A DNA stretch of 64,000 nt, from the NCBI GenBank assembly GCA_965199895.1, contig CBDATJ010000013.1, positions 1-64,000 of the forward strand, in the 5' to 3' direction. The first letter of the stretch is position 1. Every line of letters starts with the position of its first letter. The DNA comes from Bin55 sp965199895 (lineage in GTDB: Bacteria > Pseudomonadota > Gammaproteobacteria > Pseudomonadales > Azotimanducaceae). This document shows, piece after piece, positions 46,849 to 56,366 of this stretch. The notes beneath the pieces were generated by a model. The model made no database searches and was not told where the DNA came from. It saw only the letters and a program-made list of their open reading frames with translations. The translations under genes and the position numbers were made by a program.

Positions 46849-46989
46849 GTGTTTAAGACACTTTTGAAGGATTTTTGGGAGCAACGAATTCTCATGAAGC
46901 TAGCTCTTTTAGGGGGCTGGTTGTGCGTTCTACTCATGGTGGCTGCGCTACTTTCGCCTATTGCCAATTCGATAATCGAATCAATGTAG
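46849..46989 (+). CDS. Possible small membrane protein
   Basis: GTG start, 46 aa; one strong hydrophobic stretch of about 19 residues (LALLGGWLCVLLMVAALLSP) after a basic N-terminus, then a short polar tail. It lies alone in a spacer between divergent AddB-like and convergent genes. An internal ATG 12 codons later would also give a membrane peptide. No family is recognised, and the ribosome site (AGTTTCA) is poor; treat as possible only. Confidence 0.4.
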   Translation: MFKTLLKDFWEQRILMKLALLGGWLCVLLMVAALLSPIANSIIESM

Positions 46990-47080
46990 TTGTCACTGAG
47001 ATATAACTGTTAAATTGTATATATTACTAACACTCTAGAGTTCAACTGTCCCTGAGGAGGAACACTTTTCAGCACAGGCG

Positions 47081-47842
47081 TTAGGTTTCTCGTAACAACA
47101 CGCGTCTAGCTTCGTTAATTTCTGCGGCCAAATAGGTAGAACCACCCTGGTCGGGGTGTAGTCGCTGCATAAGACGGCGATGGGCTGAAATGACTTCCTC
47201 TTCGGAAGCATTGGCATCAACGCCCAGAACTTCAGCCGCTTTCTTTGTGTTCATGTTTCTTGAGGTTTCTTCAGCTGGTTGCTCGCTTGATGCATCGCTC
47301 AGGTGTTCGCGATGTCGAGAAACATAGGCTTCAAGTAATCTCTTAGACTCTTCCTCTTCTAGTAGCTCATAGAGTTCGAGTACTTCGTGGTCACTCAAGG
47401 AATCCAAAGACCTACCTTGGAAGTTACCTGTCAATACCTCTCCCGACATCTGGCCGGATTCGTGATTGAGCTTCATGGCTAGTTCACGAGTTTTGGTTTC
47501 GCTTGTTGAGTCTCTTGGGCCAGGATCTGAAAAGAAGCCTGACCTACCACTCATTCCAGCGAAACTGCGACCACTCAGCCAATTAAAGAGATAAAGAGAA
47601 GACAAGACTCTCATTGCACCACCTATCAATTTTCTCGCAAAAGGCAATACCATCGTCGCCAATGCGGGTCCCCAGTGCAATTTTCCTGCTAGTATCGCAA
47701 ACAGGAGCACTCCACCTAGCACTAAGCTGGCGTAGAGAACAAGTTTCGGGTTTACTTGAGTAGTAAGGTTGCCCCATAGAGCTTTCATCAGCAAGATAAA
47801 AGCAAGCGCACCCACTACCAACATAGCAAATAAAGTAATCAT
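47081..47842 (-). CDS. Membrane protein with C-terminal J domain
   Basis: A 253-aa protein with two N-terminal hydrophobic segments (about 1-20 and 33-52), a middle of about 100 residues, and a J domain at about 198-253 with the HPD motif in RLHPDQGG, which stimulates DnaK-type chaperones. The J domain faces the cytoplasm if the N-terminus forms a hairpin. Membrane J proteins of this type (Pam18/DjlA-like layout) recruit Hsp70 to the membrane. The gene overlaps the preceding VWA-like gene by four bases, so they probably act together. Confidence 0.86.
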   Translation of the reverse strand: MITLFAMLVVGALAFILLMKALWGNLTTQVNPKLVLYASLVLGGVLLFAILAGKLHWGPALATMVLPFARKLIGGAMRVLSSLYLFNWLSGRSFAGMSGRSGFFSDPGPRDSTSETKTRELAMKLNHESGQMSGEVLTGNFQGRSLDSLSDHEVLELYELLEEEESKRLLEAYVSRHREHLSDASSEQPAEETSRNMNTKKAAEVLGVDANASEEEVISAHRRLMQRLHPDQGGSTYLAAEINEARRVLLRET

Positions 47843-48516
47843 GAACGAAGTTGAGTCAACAGATTTTGGGTAAAGCGGCCTTTGAGTTTATTCACTGCTT
47901 CCACACCACCTGTGGCAAAAGTTGCTACAGCACCAAGTAACTCAGCTAATTGATGTACAGAACCGGGTTGGAATGGAATGTGAGCACCGTTGGTTCTTTC
48001 TGCAACACCGCTAAACACAGTAAACGCAATGGGATCATTTCCTTCTTGGAACATGAACGCAGGAATGCGGTACATTCCTAACTGTCCAGCCAATTGATAA
48101 AGAGTATCAGGAGATTCTTCACAGCAGTCTCCCACGAACACTAACGCTTTTAGTTGGGACGACTGCGCCTCAGAAATTGTGTGTCTTAGAACACGTTCAA
48201 TTTGGGTGACTCCACCTTTACAGCGGACATCTTGCATGGTTCTCAACAACTCATGAGACGACCGACTCCAGCTTGATACGTGAAACTCGTTGAAACCGCC
48301 GTAGTATACCAACTGAATGGCTAGATTTTTGGCTTGAGCAGTCTTGAACAACTCCCCGTGTAGGCTTGTAGCTAGATCCCATGACGGTCCTCGACTTCCT
48401 GTAGCATCCATAGCAAAAACAAGCCGAACAGGTGCATGTTTAGCGAGGGGGTGCTTCTTTGAATCAGCCAGAAAAGCCGACACTGACTTGCTAGTTGATG
48501 TGGGTAGTTTCTTCAT
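47839..48516 (-). CDS. VWA-like domain protein
   Basis: A 225-aa protein with a von Willebrand A fold: the metal site is FAMDATGSRGPSW, a D-x-T-x-S form of the usual D-x-S-x-S, then SLHGELFKTAQAKNLAIQLVYYGG and ALVFVGDCCEE, where an Asp of the second site sits. No signal peptide or membrane helix is seen. Function unknown; VWA proteins often hold protein complexes together through a metal ion. It is the first of the two genes and is linked by overlap to the J-domain gene. Confidence 0.8.
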   Translation of the reverse strand: MKKLPTSTSKSVSAFLADSKKHPLAKHAPVRLVFAMDATGSRGPSWDLATSLHGELFKTAQAKNLAIQLVYYGGFNEFHVSSWSRSSHELLRTMQDVRCKGGVTQIERVLRHTISEAQSSQLKALVFVGDCCEESPDTLYQLAGQLGMYRIPAFMFQEGNDPIAFTVFSGVAERTNGAHIPFQPGSVHQLAELLGAVATFATGGVEAVNKLKGRFTQNLLTQLRS

Positions 48517-48688
48517 GACTCAAGAATATTAGACACGCTGGATTAGATGATTGCAGATTGTTCCCAAATTAGTTTCAGTGTCTTATTATTTGTACGGAGG
48601 GGTTCAATATTTGGGAGTAGCTCATAGATACATTATCATTCACTTACTCATACCGAATACACTACTGAGTACCCTAGAGGAGTTCAAC

Positions 48689-48895
48689 TTGATCAACGCC
48701 CACGAAAATGAGCAAAAAATCGAACGGCTTCGCATTGAGCACCGAGATTTGGACGAAGTCATCGCAGTATTGATAAAAACTGGCCATGATGACGAGATGC
48801 GAATACAACGCCTGAAGAAACAAAAGCTCAGAATTCGTGACCAGATCGTTCGGCTGGAGAGCAAGCTTCCCACTAGTGCAGCGGCTAGCAAATAA
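48689..48895 (+). CDS. DUF465 (YdcH-like) small protein
   Basis: A 68-aa, charged, mostly helical protein with the DUF465 pattern HRDLDEVIAVLI and RIQRLKKQKLRIRDQIVRLES. The start TTG 48689 is six bases after GAGGAG, a good ribosome site, whereas the frame upstream has none. Function is not known. It is a single gene between the VWA gene (divergent) and thrH. Confidence 0.88.
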   Translation: MINAHENEQKIERLRIEHRDLDEVIAVLIKTGHDDEMRIQRLKKQKLRIRDQIVRLESKLPTSAAASK

Positions 48896-49112
48896 ACGCT
48901 AGTCGGATCTGGCGAACACAAGCTCTCTCCGATTCGTCTACAGCACTGTTTGTGCACCGGGATACCCAAGCTGCGCTTGGTTTGTTGGCTATTAGCCAAT
49001 TTCACAGAAAATTATTGATGTTTTTATGATGCTCATTACAGTGTGCGTTAGTGTGAATGGAGCATTGAAAGTTAGTGATTAACCGGTCTAAACTAGTCGA
49101 CGAGACTCTTTG

Positions 49113-49718
49113 ATGGATGTTTTGTGTTTGGACTTAGAGGGAGTATTGGTACCGGAGCTTTGGATGGAACTCTCCACCGCAACCGGTGTAAAAGAACTAG
49201 GATTAACAACACGAGATATCGCAGATTACGATGAACTGATGAGTATTCGTATTAAAGCACTCGATGAGCACGACATTGGATTTGATCGTGTAAGCGATGT
49301 ATTGCACGAAGCAAATCCGTTTCCGGGTGCGGCAGAGTTCTTGGGTTGGGCGCGCTCAATCTTTCAAGTTTCTATCTTGTCTGATACTTTTTACGAGTTT
49401 GCAATGCCAGTGATGAAGAAACTAAACCAGCCATTCTTGTTGTGCCATCACTTGATCGTTGAGAACAACAAGATTAAGGGTTATCGTCGGCGACAAGATG
49501 ACCCGAAAACTAAGGTAGTGAACGCGCTCCGTTCTTTAGCACTTACCGTTTATGCTTCCGGAGATTCCTACAACGATGTTGGTATGATCAGTGCAGCCCA
49601 CCAGGGATGGTTCTTTAATCCCCCCCAGATTGTCATGGATGACCATCCTAGCATAGAACACGTTGCGAACTACGATGAACTTCGTGAACGGTTGATTACA
49701 GTGACGGTTAGCAAGTAG
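49113..49718 (+). CDS. thrH: ThrH: phosphoserine phosphatase / homoserine phosphotransferase
   Basis: A 201-aa HAD-family enzyme. Motif I is LDLEGVLVPE (with the ThrH-typical Glu in place of Asp four bases on), motif II SDTFYEF, motif III Lys in DPKTKVVNALRS, and motif IV ASGDSYNDVGM. ThrH of Pseudomonas removes phosphate from phosphoserine and can pass it to homoserine, feeding threonine synthesis. Together with serC and hom in this window it may serve serine and threonine metabolism. It lies nine bases before prpB. Confidence 0.92.
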   Translation: MDVLCLDLEGVLVPELWMELSTATGVKELGLTTRDIADYDELMSIRIKALDEHDIGFDRVSDVLHEANPFPGAAEFLGWARSIFQVSILSDTFYEFAMPVMKKLNQPFLLCHHLIVENNKIKGYRRRQDDPKTKVVNALRSLALTVYASGDSYNDVGMISAAHQGWFFNPPQIVMDDHPSIEHVANYDELRERLITVTVSK

Positions 49719-49727
49719 GGTAGGGTG

Positions 49728-50597
49728 ATGGCTAAGACCACGGAGCTGTTTTGGAAAGCGTTAAAGGAAGAAAATCCACTACAAATAGTGGGAACCATCA
49801 ACGCTTATTCTGCGATGCTAGCCGAGTCTCAAGGCTTTCGATGTGTGTATTTGTCGGGTGGTGGTGTCGCTGCTGCCTCTTACGGTTTACCAGATCTTGG
49901 TATTACCACGATGGAAGACGTACTCACTGATGCAGCACGGATCACTAATGCTACCGAGCTACCGCTTTTGGTCGATGTTGATACCGGCTGGGGCGGATCT
50001 TTCAATATCGCTCGTACTATAAGAGAGTTTGAGAAATGTGGTGTTGCCGGTGTTCACATTGAAGATCAAGTGGCACAAAAACGTTGTGGACATCGACCCC
50101 GAAAGGAAATTGTCTCTACAGAAGAAATGTGTGCACGTATTCACGCAGCAGTTGATGCACGGATCGATGAGTCGCTTGTAATCATGGCAAGAACTGATGC
50201 TCTTGCTGTTTCAGGGCTGAACGAAGTGGTGGAGCGAGTGGGACGCTTCAGTGAAGCGGGAGCCAATGCTATCTTTGCAGAAGCTATGACTGACATTGAG
50301 ATGTATCAGTCTGTGGTGGATGCTGTGGATGTTCCAGTGCTTGCCAACTTAACCGAATTTGGTGAAACTCCGTTATATGGTCTAGATGAGTTGTCACAGG
50401 TCGGGGTAAGAATGGCTCTATATCCCTTGTCTGCGTTTCGAGCTATGTCTTTAGCTGCCGTTGATGTCTATCATGCAATCCGGAATCAAGGAACTCAACG
50501 CGATGTTGTGGAAAAGATGCAGACGCGCGAAGACCTTTATCAGGTACTCGGTTATCACGAATTTGAGAAAAAAATAGACGAAATGGTTGTGAGATAA
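49728..50597 (+). CDS. prpB: 2-methylisocitrate lyase
   Basis: Splits methylisocitrate to succinate and pyruvate, last step of the methylcitrate route for propionyl-CoA. The active-site motif KRCGHR is present, with VDTGWGGSFNIARTI and the metal-binding DVDTG. ATG 49728 gives 289 aa, close to the 296 aa of E. coli PrpB. It stands first in a prpB-prpC-prpD operon; the regulator prpR and the genes acnD and prpF are not seen here. Spacing to prpC is four bases. Confidence 0.93.
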   Translation: MAKTTELFWKALKEENPLQIVGTINAYSAMLAESQGFRCVYLSGGGVAAASYGLPDLGITTMEDVLTDAARITNATELPLLVDVDTGWGGSFNIARTIREFEKCGVAGVHIEDQVAQKRCGHRPRKEIVSTEEMCARIHAAVDARIDESLVIMARTDALAVSGLNEVVERVGRFSEAGANAIFAEAMTDIEMYQSVVDAVDVPVLANLTEFGETPLYGLDELSQVGVRMALYPLSAFRAMSLAAVDVYHAIRNQGTQRDVVEKMQTREDLYQVLGYHEFEKKIDEMVVR

Positions 50598-50601
50598 GCG
50601 A

Positions 50602-51726
50602 ATGGCAGAAAAGAAACTAGGCGGTGCAGGTCTACGCGGACAGGAAGCAGGAGAAACCTCGCTCTGTACGGTGGGTATCTCTGGATCTGGCCTTAACTAT
50701 CGTGGTTATGACATATGTGAACTAGCTGAAAGCGCAAGCTTTGAGGAAGTCGCATATCTGATCCTCTACGGAGAATTACCTACCCAAAGTGAGTTAGATA
50801 ATTTTCACCAAAGACTCAGTAAATTAAGATGGTTACCTAAAGAAGTTAGAGATACACTTGAAAGCATTCCCGCCACCGCTCACCCCATGGAAGTCATGAG
50901 GACGGGTGTGTCGATGCTGGGTAATTTTGAATCCGAAAACGATCAATCAGAGCAAATGCTGGTAGCTGAACGTCTTTTGGGTGCTTGTCCTTCGATAGTG
51001 AACTATTGGTATCGATATAGCCATGATGGTGTGAGAGCAGAGTTAGATTCCCATGCAAATTCGATTGCCGATCACTTTTTGGAAAGTTTGTTGGGTAGGA
51101 ACCCAACTGAACTTGCATCGAGGGTCATGGATGTTTCCTTGATTCTGTACGCGGAGCACGAATTTAATGCTTCTACGTTTACCGCAAGAGTATGTGCCTC
51201 GACGTTGAGTGATATGTACTCTTGCATTACTGGAGCCATTGGTTCACTCAGGGGATCACTACACGGAGGGGCCAATGAAGCTGCAATGGAACTCATTCAA
51301 GAGTTTGAAAATGCTGATCAAGCGATTGAAGGTGTTCTGGGAATGCTTGAACGCAAAGAATTGATCATGGGATTTGGACACGCAGTCTATCGTGAATCTG
51401 ACCCGCGCAGTCCCATCATCAAAGGCTACGCAGAAAAGATAGCTGAAGAAGCAAATGATACGAAGTTGTATCCTATCGCATGTGCCATTGAAAAGCTAAT
51501 GTGGGATGAGAAAAAACTATTCCCGAACGCAGATTTCTTCCACGCACCTGCTTATCACTTGTTGGGTATACCTACCAAGCTTTTCACACCCATCTTTGTG
51601 TGTTCACGTGTAGTGGGCTGGGCGGCTCACATCATGGAACAGCGTGCAAAGAATCGGATTATTCGACCCAGTGCTAAGTACGTCGGTCCAGAACTGCGTC
51701 CGTTTGTTCCGATTAAAGAACGCTGA
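50602..51726 (+). CDS. prpC: 2-methylcitrate synthase
   Basis: Joins propionyl-CoA and oxaloacetate. 374 aa, the usual short citrate-synthase type length. Catalytic residues: His in GSLRGSLHGGANEA, His in FGHAVYRESDPRSPIIK and an Asp further on in NADFFHAPAYHL. The N-terminal motif LNYRGYDICELAE is typical. Citrate synthase itself would be about 430 aa and is excluded by length and by place between prpB and prpD. Confidence 0.94.
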   Translation: MAEKKLGGAGLRGQEAGETSLCTVGISGSGLNYRGYDICELAESASFEEVAYLILYGELPTQSELDNFHQRLSKLRWLPKEVRDTLESIPATAHPMEVMRTGVSMLGNFESENDQSEQMLVAERLLGACPSIVNYWYRYSHDGVRAELDSHANSIADHFLESLLGRNPTELASRVMDVSLILYAEHEFNASTFTARVCASTLSDMYSCITGAIGSLRGSLHGGANEAAMELIQEFENADQAIEGVLGMLERKELIMGFGHAVYRESDPRSPIIKGYAEKIAEEANDTKLYPIACAIEKLMWDEKKLFPNADFFHAPAYHLLGIPTKLFTPIFVCSRVVGWAAHIMEQRAKNRIIRPSAKYVGPELRPFVPIKER

Positions 51727-51742
51727 ATAGCATAGCGCTGTA

Positions 51743-53188
51743 GTGTCTTCAAACGTTGACTTAAATCAACGTCCGCAACCTGATCAGGTGTTGGTCGATA
51801 TTGCTGACTATGTAGTCGATTCGGATGAAGTTTCTGATTTGGCTTATGAAACTGCCAGACTTTGTCTCATGGATACGTTGGGCTGTGGTTTTTTAGCTCT
51901 GACCTTCCCGGAGTGTACAAAGTTACTCGGACCTATTGTCCCAGGTACCAAAATTCCTAGTGGAGCGCGAGTTCCTGGGACTGCTTATGAGCTAGATCCA
52001 GTAAAAGCTGCATGGGATATTGGTTGCATTATTCGATGGTTGGACTACAACGATACTTGGCTTGCAGCAGAGTGGGGTCACCCTTCAGACAACTTGGGTG
52101 GGATCTTAGCAGTTGCTGATTTCTTTAGTCGCAAAGCTATCGATGATGGTAAACAACCCATGACGATGGATCATGTGCTCAAAGCCATGATCAAAGCACA
52201 CGAGATACAAGGTTGTTTAGCATTAGAAAACGCATTCAATAGAGTAGGGCTAGACCACGTGTTGTTGGTGCGTGTTGCAACCACCGCAGTAGTCACTGCA
52301 ATGATGGGTGGTAGCAGAGATCAAATCATCGATGCCCTATCGCACGCGTTTGTAGATGGCTCCAGTCTACGAACCTATCGCCACGCTCCTAATGCAGGAC
52401 CACGAAAATCCTGGGCAGCAGGTGATGCAACCAGTCGTGGAGTTCGATTAGCTATGATCACCTTACAAGGAGAAATAGGATATCCTAGTGCACTCACTGC
52501 ACCCGCGTGGGGGTTCTATGATGTGTCTTTTGGTGGAAAGTCATTTGAGTTTCAGCGAGACTATGGTACCTATGTGATGGAGAATGTTCTGTTCAAGATT
52601 TCATATCCGGCAGAGTTTCATTCCCAAACTGCAGTCGAAGCTGCAGTGAAACTTCATCCCAGGATGATTACAAGATTAGACGACATTGAGGAAATCGTAC
52701 TCACCACTCATGAGTCGGCTATTCGCATCATTAGTAAAACTGGCCCCCTGAATAATCCCGCTGACCGAGATCACTGTTTGCAGTACATGGTTGCGATTGG
52801 ATTACTGAAAGGGAACTTAGTAGCCGAAGACTACGAAGATGATGTAGCAAGCGATCCCAGAGTGAATCAACTGCGATCATTGATGACCGTTCATGAAGAT
52901 GAGTCTTATAGCAAGGACTACCACGATCCAGACAAACGTTCGATATCGAACCGCATTGAAGTGAAATTTAAAGATGGCACCTCCTCCGGTATCGAAGAAG
53001 TTCATTACCCCATTGGACATAGGGTACGTCGATCTGAAGGAATACCATTGCTAGAAGAAAAGTTCCGCCGCAACTTGAGGACGGTGTATTCGGAGCAGAA
53101 AGCAGACCAGATCTACCAGACTCTCTCCGATTCGAGCTCATTGAAAGAACTTTCGGTCAACGAATTCATGGATATGCTCGCCACATAA
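51743..53188 (+). CDS. prpD: 2-methylcitrate dehydratase
   Basis: Dehydrates 2-methylcitrate to 2-methyl-cis-aconitate. MmgE/PrpD family, 481 aa (E. coli 483). Seen are the segment DTLGCGFLALTFPECTKLLGP, IIRWLDYNDTWLAAEWGHPSD, and HAPNAGPRKSWAAGDATSRG, which line the active site. The start is GTG 51743, 16 bases after prpC. An imperfect inverted repeat GCTTGATacaATCAAGC (53231-53247) lies after the stop and could end the transcript, though no T-run follows. Confidence 0.95.
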   Translation: MSSNVDLNQRPQPDQVLVDIADYVVDSDEVSDLAYETARLCLMDTLGCGFLALTFPECTKLLGPIVPGTKIPSGARVPGTAYELDPVKAAWDIGCIIRWLDYNDTWLAAEWGHPSDNLGGILAVADFFSRKAIDDGKQPMTMDHVLKAMIKAHEIQGCLALENAFNRVGLDHVLLVRVATTAVVTAMMGGSRDQIIDALSHAFVDGSSLRTYRHAPNAGPRKSWAAGDATSRGVRLAMITLQGEIGYPSALTAPAWGFYDVSFGGKSFEFQRDYGTYVMENVLFKISYPAEFHSQTAVEAAVKLHPRMITRLDDIEEIVLTTHESAIRIISKTGPLNNPADRDHCLQYMVAIGLLKGNLVAEDYEDDVASDPRVNQLRSLMTVHEDESYSKDYHDPDKRSISNRIEVKFKDGTSSGIEEVHYPIGHRVRRSEGIPLLEEKFRRNLRTVYSEQKADQIYQTLSDSSSLKELSVNEFMDMLAT

Positions 53189-54175
53189 ACGCAGTCACTA
53201 GACTCTTCAAACAAAACTGAAGGGTTATTGCTTGATACAATCAAGCTGAACTTCTTGAATGGGTTCAAATGATGACACCCAGTACACCTACACATCCAAA
53301 GTTCCGTCTCCTGGTAGCCTCGCTCATTTTAGATGTGATAGTACATGCTTTTTAGAATGAGACCTATGTACTAGAAGAATACCAGAACTCTAGCGTCTCG
53401 TAGTTTGGATCCTACTTACGAAGTTACAAGTGACTCACTCTACTGAAGCAGAGTTCTGTATTTCCGCCTCCTACATTAAGAACCCACTAGGGAGAACTCG
53501 GAGAGTATGAGGTTGATTGAGCATTGGAGACGAGGCATCACTCAATACTCTACTCCACTTCAAATTCCATCATGTAACAAGAGAAGTGGAAATAAAGTAA
53601 TTTCTAGAGCACATCGGAAGTTTCTGAAGTAGGCAATTGGTGGAAATCCCTGATAGTTCTTCTTGGTGATGAAATTGACTACTCCAGCAATCGAATGAAC
53701 ACCACTCACAGGTAAAACAATCAATTTGCTTTAGAAGTTTGCTGAGATAGTGCAAAGTTTGAATAAAGTGTGAACTATTGAGTCTCCATGCTCTAGATTT
53801 TGGAGAATTGGTGCAGTGAAAAAAGTTAGATTCGGGTCCAGTAGTACACTGCTCACAATGTTAGTGCTCTGTTGAATTAGGCTAAAGATACACGTGGTGC
53901 ACGCGGCGAACAACCTTGGTTGTAAGAACAATTGTGACTTGATACAGGGAACAGTCCCAAACACTCTCCCTGTTCCAGAGATGAAAATGTATTAGGGAGA
54001 GTCAGATATAGGTCTTATAACGGAAGGTGCAGCGCTCTAGCGGAATAGTTGACACAAAACATCCTGAAGGAGAGAAAACGGAGTTAATGGATGGTGCGAT
54101 ATAGGGGTGAGTATGAACATGCCTCAGGCGATGCCTGGTTTACAGTAGCAGTTTACAGACCAGAATGTTTCACTG
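53189..54175. other. Decayed-looking gap of 1.0 kb
   Basis: Stops in all frames; the longest frame is 77 codons (53731-53964, -) without a family. The region separates the prp operon from the first HsdR-N protein. No insertion-sequence ends or tRNA are seen. Its size and lack of genes fit with degenerate former genes. Confidence 0.5.
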
Positions 54176-55492
54176 TTACTTGCGAGGGTTGAGTTTTCCT
54201 GTTGGCAACCAGTAGTCGAAGTCCTTCTCTTTTGTCAATGGAGGATTGACAAGGCGTGAAGCGATGTCCAAAAATATTATTTTTTCTCTGTTGTTTATTC
54301 CTCTATAGTACACTTCAAGATCAGCACATTTTCCCTTCGTCCAAGAACTCCGATTCCTCTGTGGACGGGGATCTTCAGGACGACAAATAAATTTCTTACA
54401 AGAATCTTCTAAGAGTTCCATGTATTTTTCTGTACCTGCTTCATGATGTCGAGCGAAACAAGTTATGAGTTCTATCATAACTCTTGAGGCATAACGTTGT
54501 ACAATCCAAGTGTCGGAACCGAATCTGTAAGCCCGGGGTAGTTCCTTTGCACTAAGTACAGTACCATCATCTAGAATGAGCTGCTCGTGTGAAGTGGCAT
54601 TATCGTGTCCACTGCTTGGTGGGGCATCCTGTGTTGCACCAGTGTGAGATTGAATAGAAGTTTGAGAAGATCTAGATTCACTATTGGTTTCTTGATTATT
54701 GCGAGTGGAGTCAGCTTCAAATGAGGCCGCAGCAGGTGTTTCGTCTGGTTCACGGTTAGCAAACTTCATAAAACTATCTGATTGGTACTCTTTAAAAGCA
54801 CGTTTCAATACATCCTGAAATTCAGGCAAATTCTTTGCTGATAAACTTTGAGGTATGGTGAGCATCGGGTCTGCTTGGCGTAATTGACCTAACAGGTGTC
54901 TAGTAAACTGAGGAGAAGGATTAGTGGGTAGTGTGGAAAACCAACTTTTAATCGCTTCCTTCAGCTGAACTTGTTCAACCTTTTTCTTTGCATCATCGAG
55001 GGAAAATGTGGAACCCAGGAAAGCATGCAGAACTTCTGCATCTTCTGTGGAAGGGTTCCTAGCATCAAAGTCCAAACATGGTTTCGAGACTAGTTGATTT
55101 GTACGTTGATCTTTGAGATACCATCGGAAACTGACTCCATTCGTAATTACACCGATCTGTGCGGATGAGTGTGCTACATACCCATTGAGCTGTGAGAAAA
55201 ATCTCTCATCGGTAATACTACTGGTTGATCGCTGTTTAGCTTCGATAATGATCACCAAAGTTCCATTGGAGTCGAATAGTGCATAGTCAACGGTGCGATT
55301 ACCTCCAGATAGATCAACTCTATATTCCTGGCGGCAAACTTTGGGATTTCTAATATCCCAACCTATTGTTTCAAGGAAAGGATTTATTAGTGAGGCACGA
55401 GTCTCCATCTCTGAATGAACTTCTGGTGCTCTCTCTCGTACAATCTCGGCAAAATCTCGAAGATCCACAAGTAACTGATTAACAGTGGTCAT
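54176..55492 (-). CDS. HsdR-N-like nuclease with C-terminal module (single)
   Basis: A 438-aa protein. The N-terminal part (about 1-180) resembles the HsdR N-terminal PD-(D/E)XK nuclease: RTVDYALFDSNGTLVIIIEAKQR carries the acid and Glu-x-Lys, followed by the typical GVITNGVSFRWYL. A Ser/Thr/Gln-rich linker (about 240-300) leads to a C-terminal module of about 130 residues starting LDDGTVLSAKELPRAYRFGSDTWIVQR and ending DYWLPTGK. There is no helicase, methylase or specificity gene nearby, so it is not a complete type I system. Its larger relative lies at 56367-58118. Function is unknown; DNA cleavage is plausible. Confidence 0.82.
   Translation of the reverse strand: MTTVNQLLVDLRDFAEIVRERAPEVHSEMETRASLINPFLETIGWDIRNPKVCRQEYRVDLSGGNRTVDYALFDSNGTLVIIIEAKQRSTSSITDERFFSQLNGYVAHSSAQIGVITNGVSFRWYLKDQRTNQLVSKPCLDFDARNPSTEDAEVLHAFLGSTFSLDDAKKKVEQVQLKEAIKSWFSTLPTNPSPQFTRHLLGQLRQADPMLTIPQSLSAKNLPEFQDVLKRAFKEYQSDSFMKFANREPDETPAAASFEADSTRNNQETNSESRSSQTSIQSHTGATQDAPPSSGHDNATSHEQLILDDGTVLSAKELPRAYRFGSDTWIVQRYASRVMIELITCFARHHEAGTEKYMELLEDSCKKFICRPEDPRPQRNRSSWTKGKCADLEVYYRGINNREKIIFLDIASRLVNPPLTKEKDFDYWLPTGKLNPRK
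54494..54570 (-). repeat. DNA repeat shared by the two HsdR-N genes
   Basis: This 77-base stretch matches 56684-56760 at about 67 of 77 positions by hand count, both coding for the start of the C-terminal module (RAYRxGxDTWIVQR). The match is closer than the proteins are over most of their length, so the module may have been copied by gene conversion or recent duplication. Confidence 0.75.
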
Positions 55493-56366
55493 TTTAGCAG
55501 CAGTCGATAGTAGAGTAAATATTTTAACATGTTTGGTAACTCAGTACATCTAATGACAACTGAGACCATGAAATCTGGTGCATAGATTTAAAATCTAGAT
55601 TGTTCGACCTATTCACGCAGCTAGGTCATAATCCATTTGATGTATACCATCATTGAGTCAGTACGGACTTTCCAATCACAATATTCATTGGGAATGCACT
55701 TTTTTGGAGTATAGTTATGAGGAGACTTGTTTTCTGAGTGTCACTGAACACGTTGTATCACGGATTTGTGAATCATTGGACAGAGGTGCTCATCATTCCG
55801 ATAGTAAAGGAAGGGGGTGTATGTTGGTGAATCGGCTTTCTTCTACTATTCTCATCGCATTCGATTGTGATATTGATGATAGAGTCTTATGAGTATCTTT
55901 GCATTCATTCTCATAACTTGAAATACCTCATTTTTCCATCGGGAATACCCAGATTCGGAAACATCCAGTCACTCGCAAAGAGGAACAAGGTCCTCTCAGT
56001 AGATTCTTCAAGAATCATTGGATAACGTTCTCGGATGTACCGCACGCAATATATCAGTCGCTATTTTTAAAGGTATTTTTCTCTAGACGTTCTACTCGCG
56101 CCCCAGCTTCAAGTATTCGCCTAGCTTATGGACGGTGTCGATTCAGCCGATGTTCCTGGATCCATCTACTAGCATACCAGGGATACTTGAGATCCTTACA
56201 AAGTTCCGTCTGCGATATACCAGAATTTAGGGCTACGTTACGGCGTTACGCTTAAAAATTGGACGTGAATGTTCTCGAGTTCTCATCAGATTGCATCTCC
56301 TAAAAGAATTGTTTAGGCACACTCTACTTCCCGCTCAGATCCCTTCGACTCTGAGTTCTACAATAG
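55493..56366. other. Gap of 0.9 kb between the two nuclease genes
   Basis: No coding frame of note beyond 55653-55892 (+, 79 aa, no family). Upstream of the first nuclease gene the - strand shows AT-rich sequence but no clear promoter pair. Probably degenerate DNA. Confidence 0.45.
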
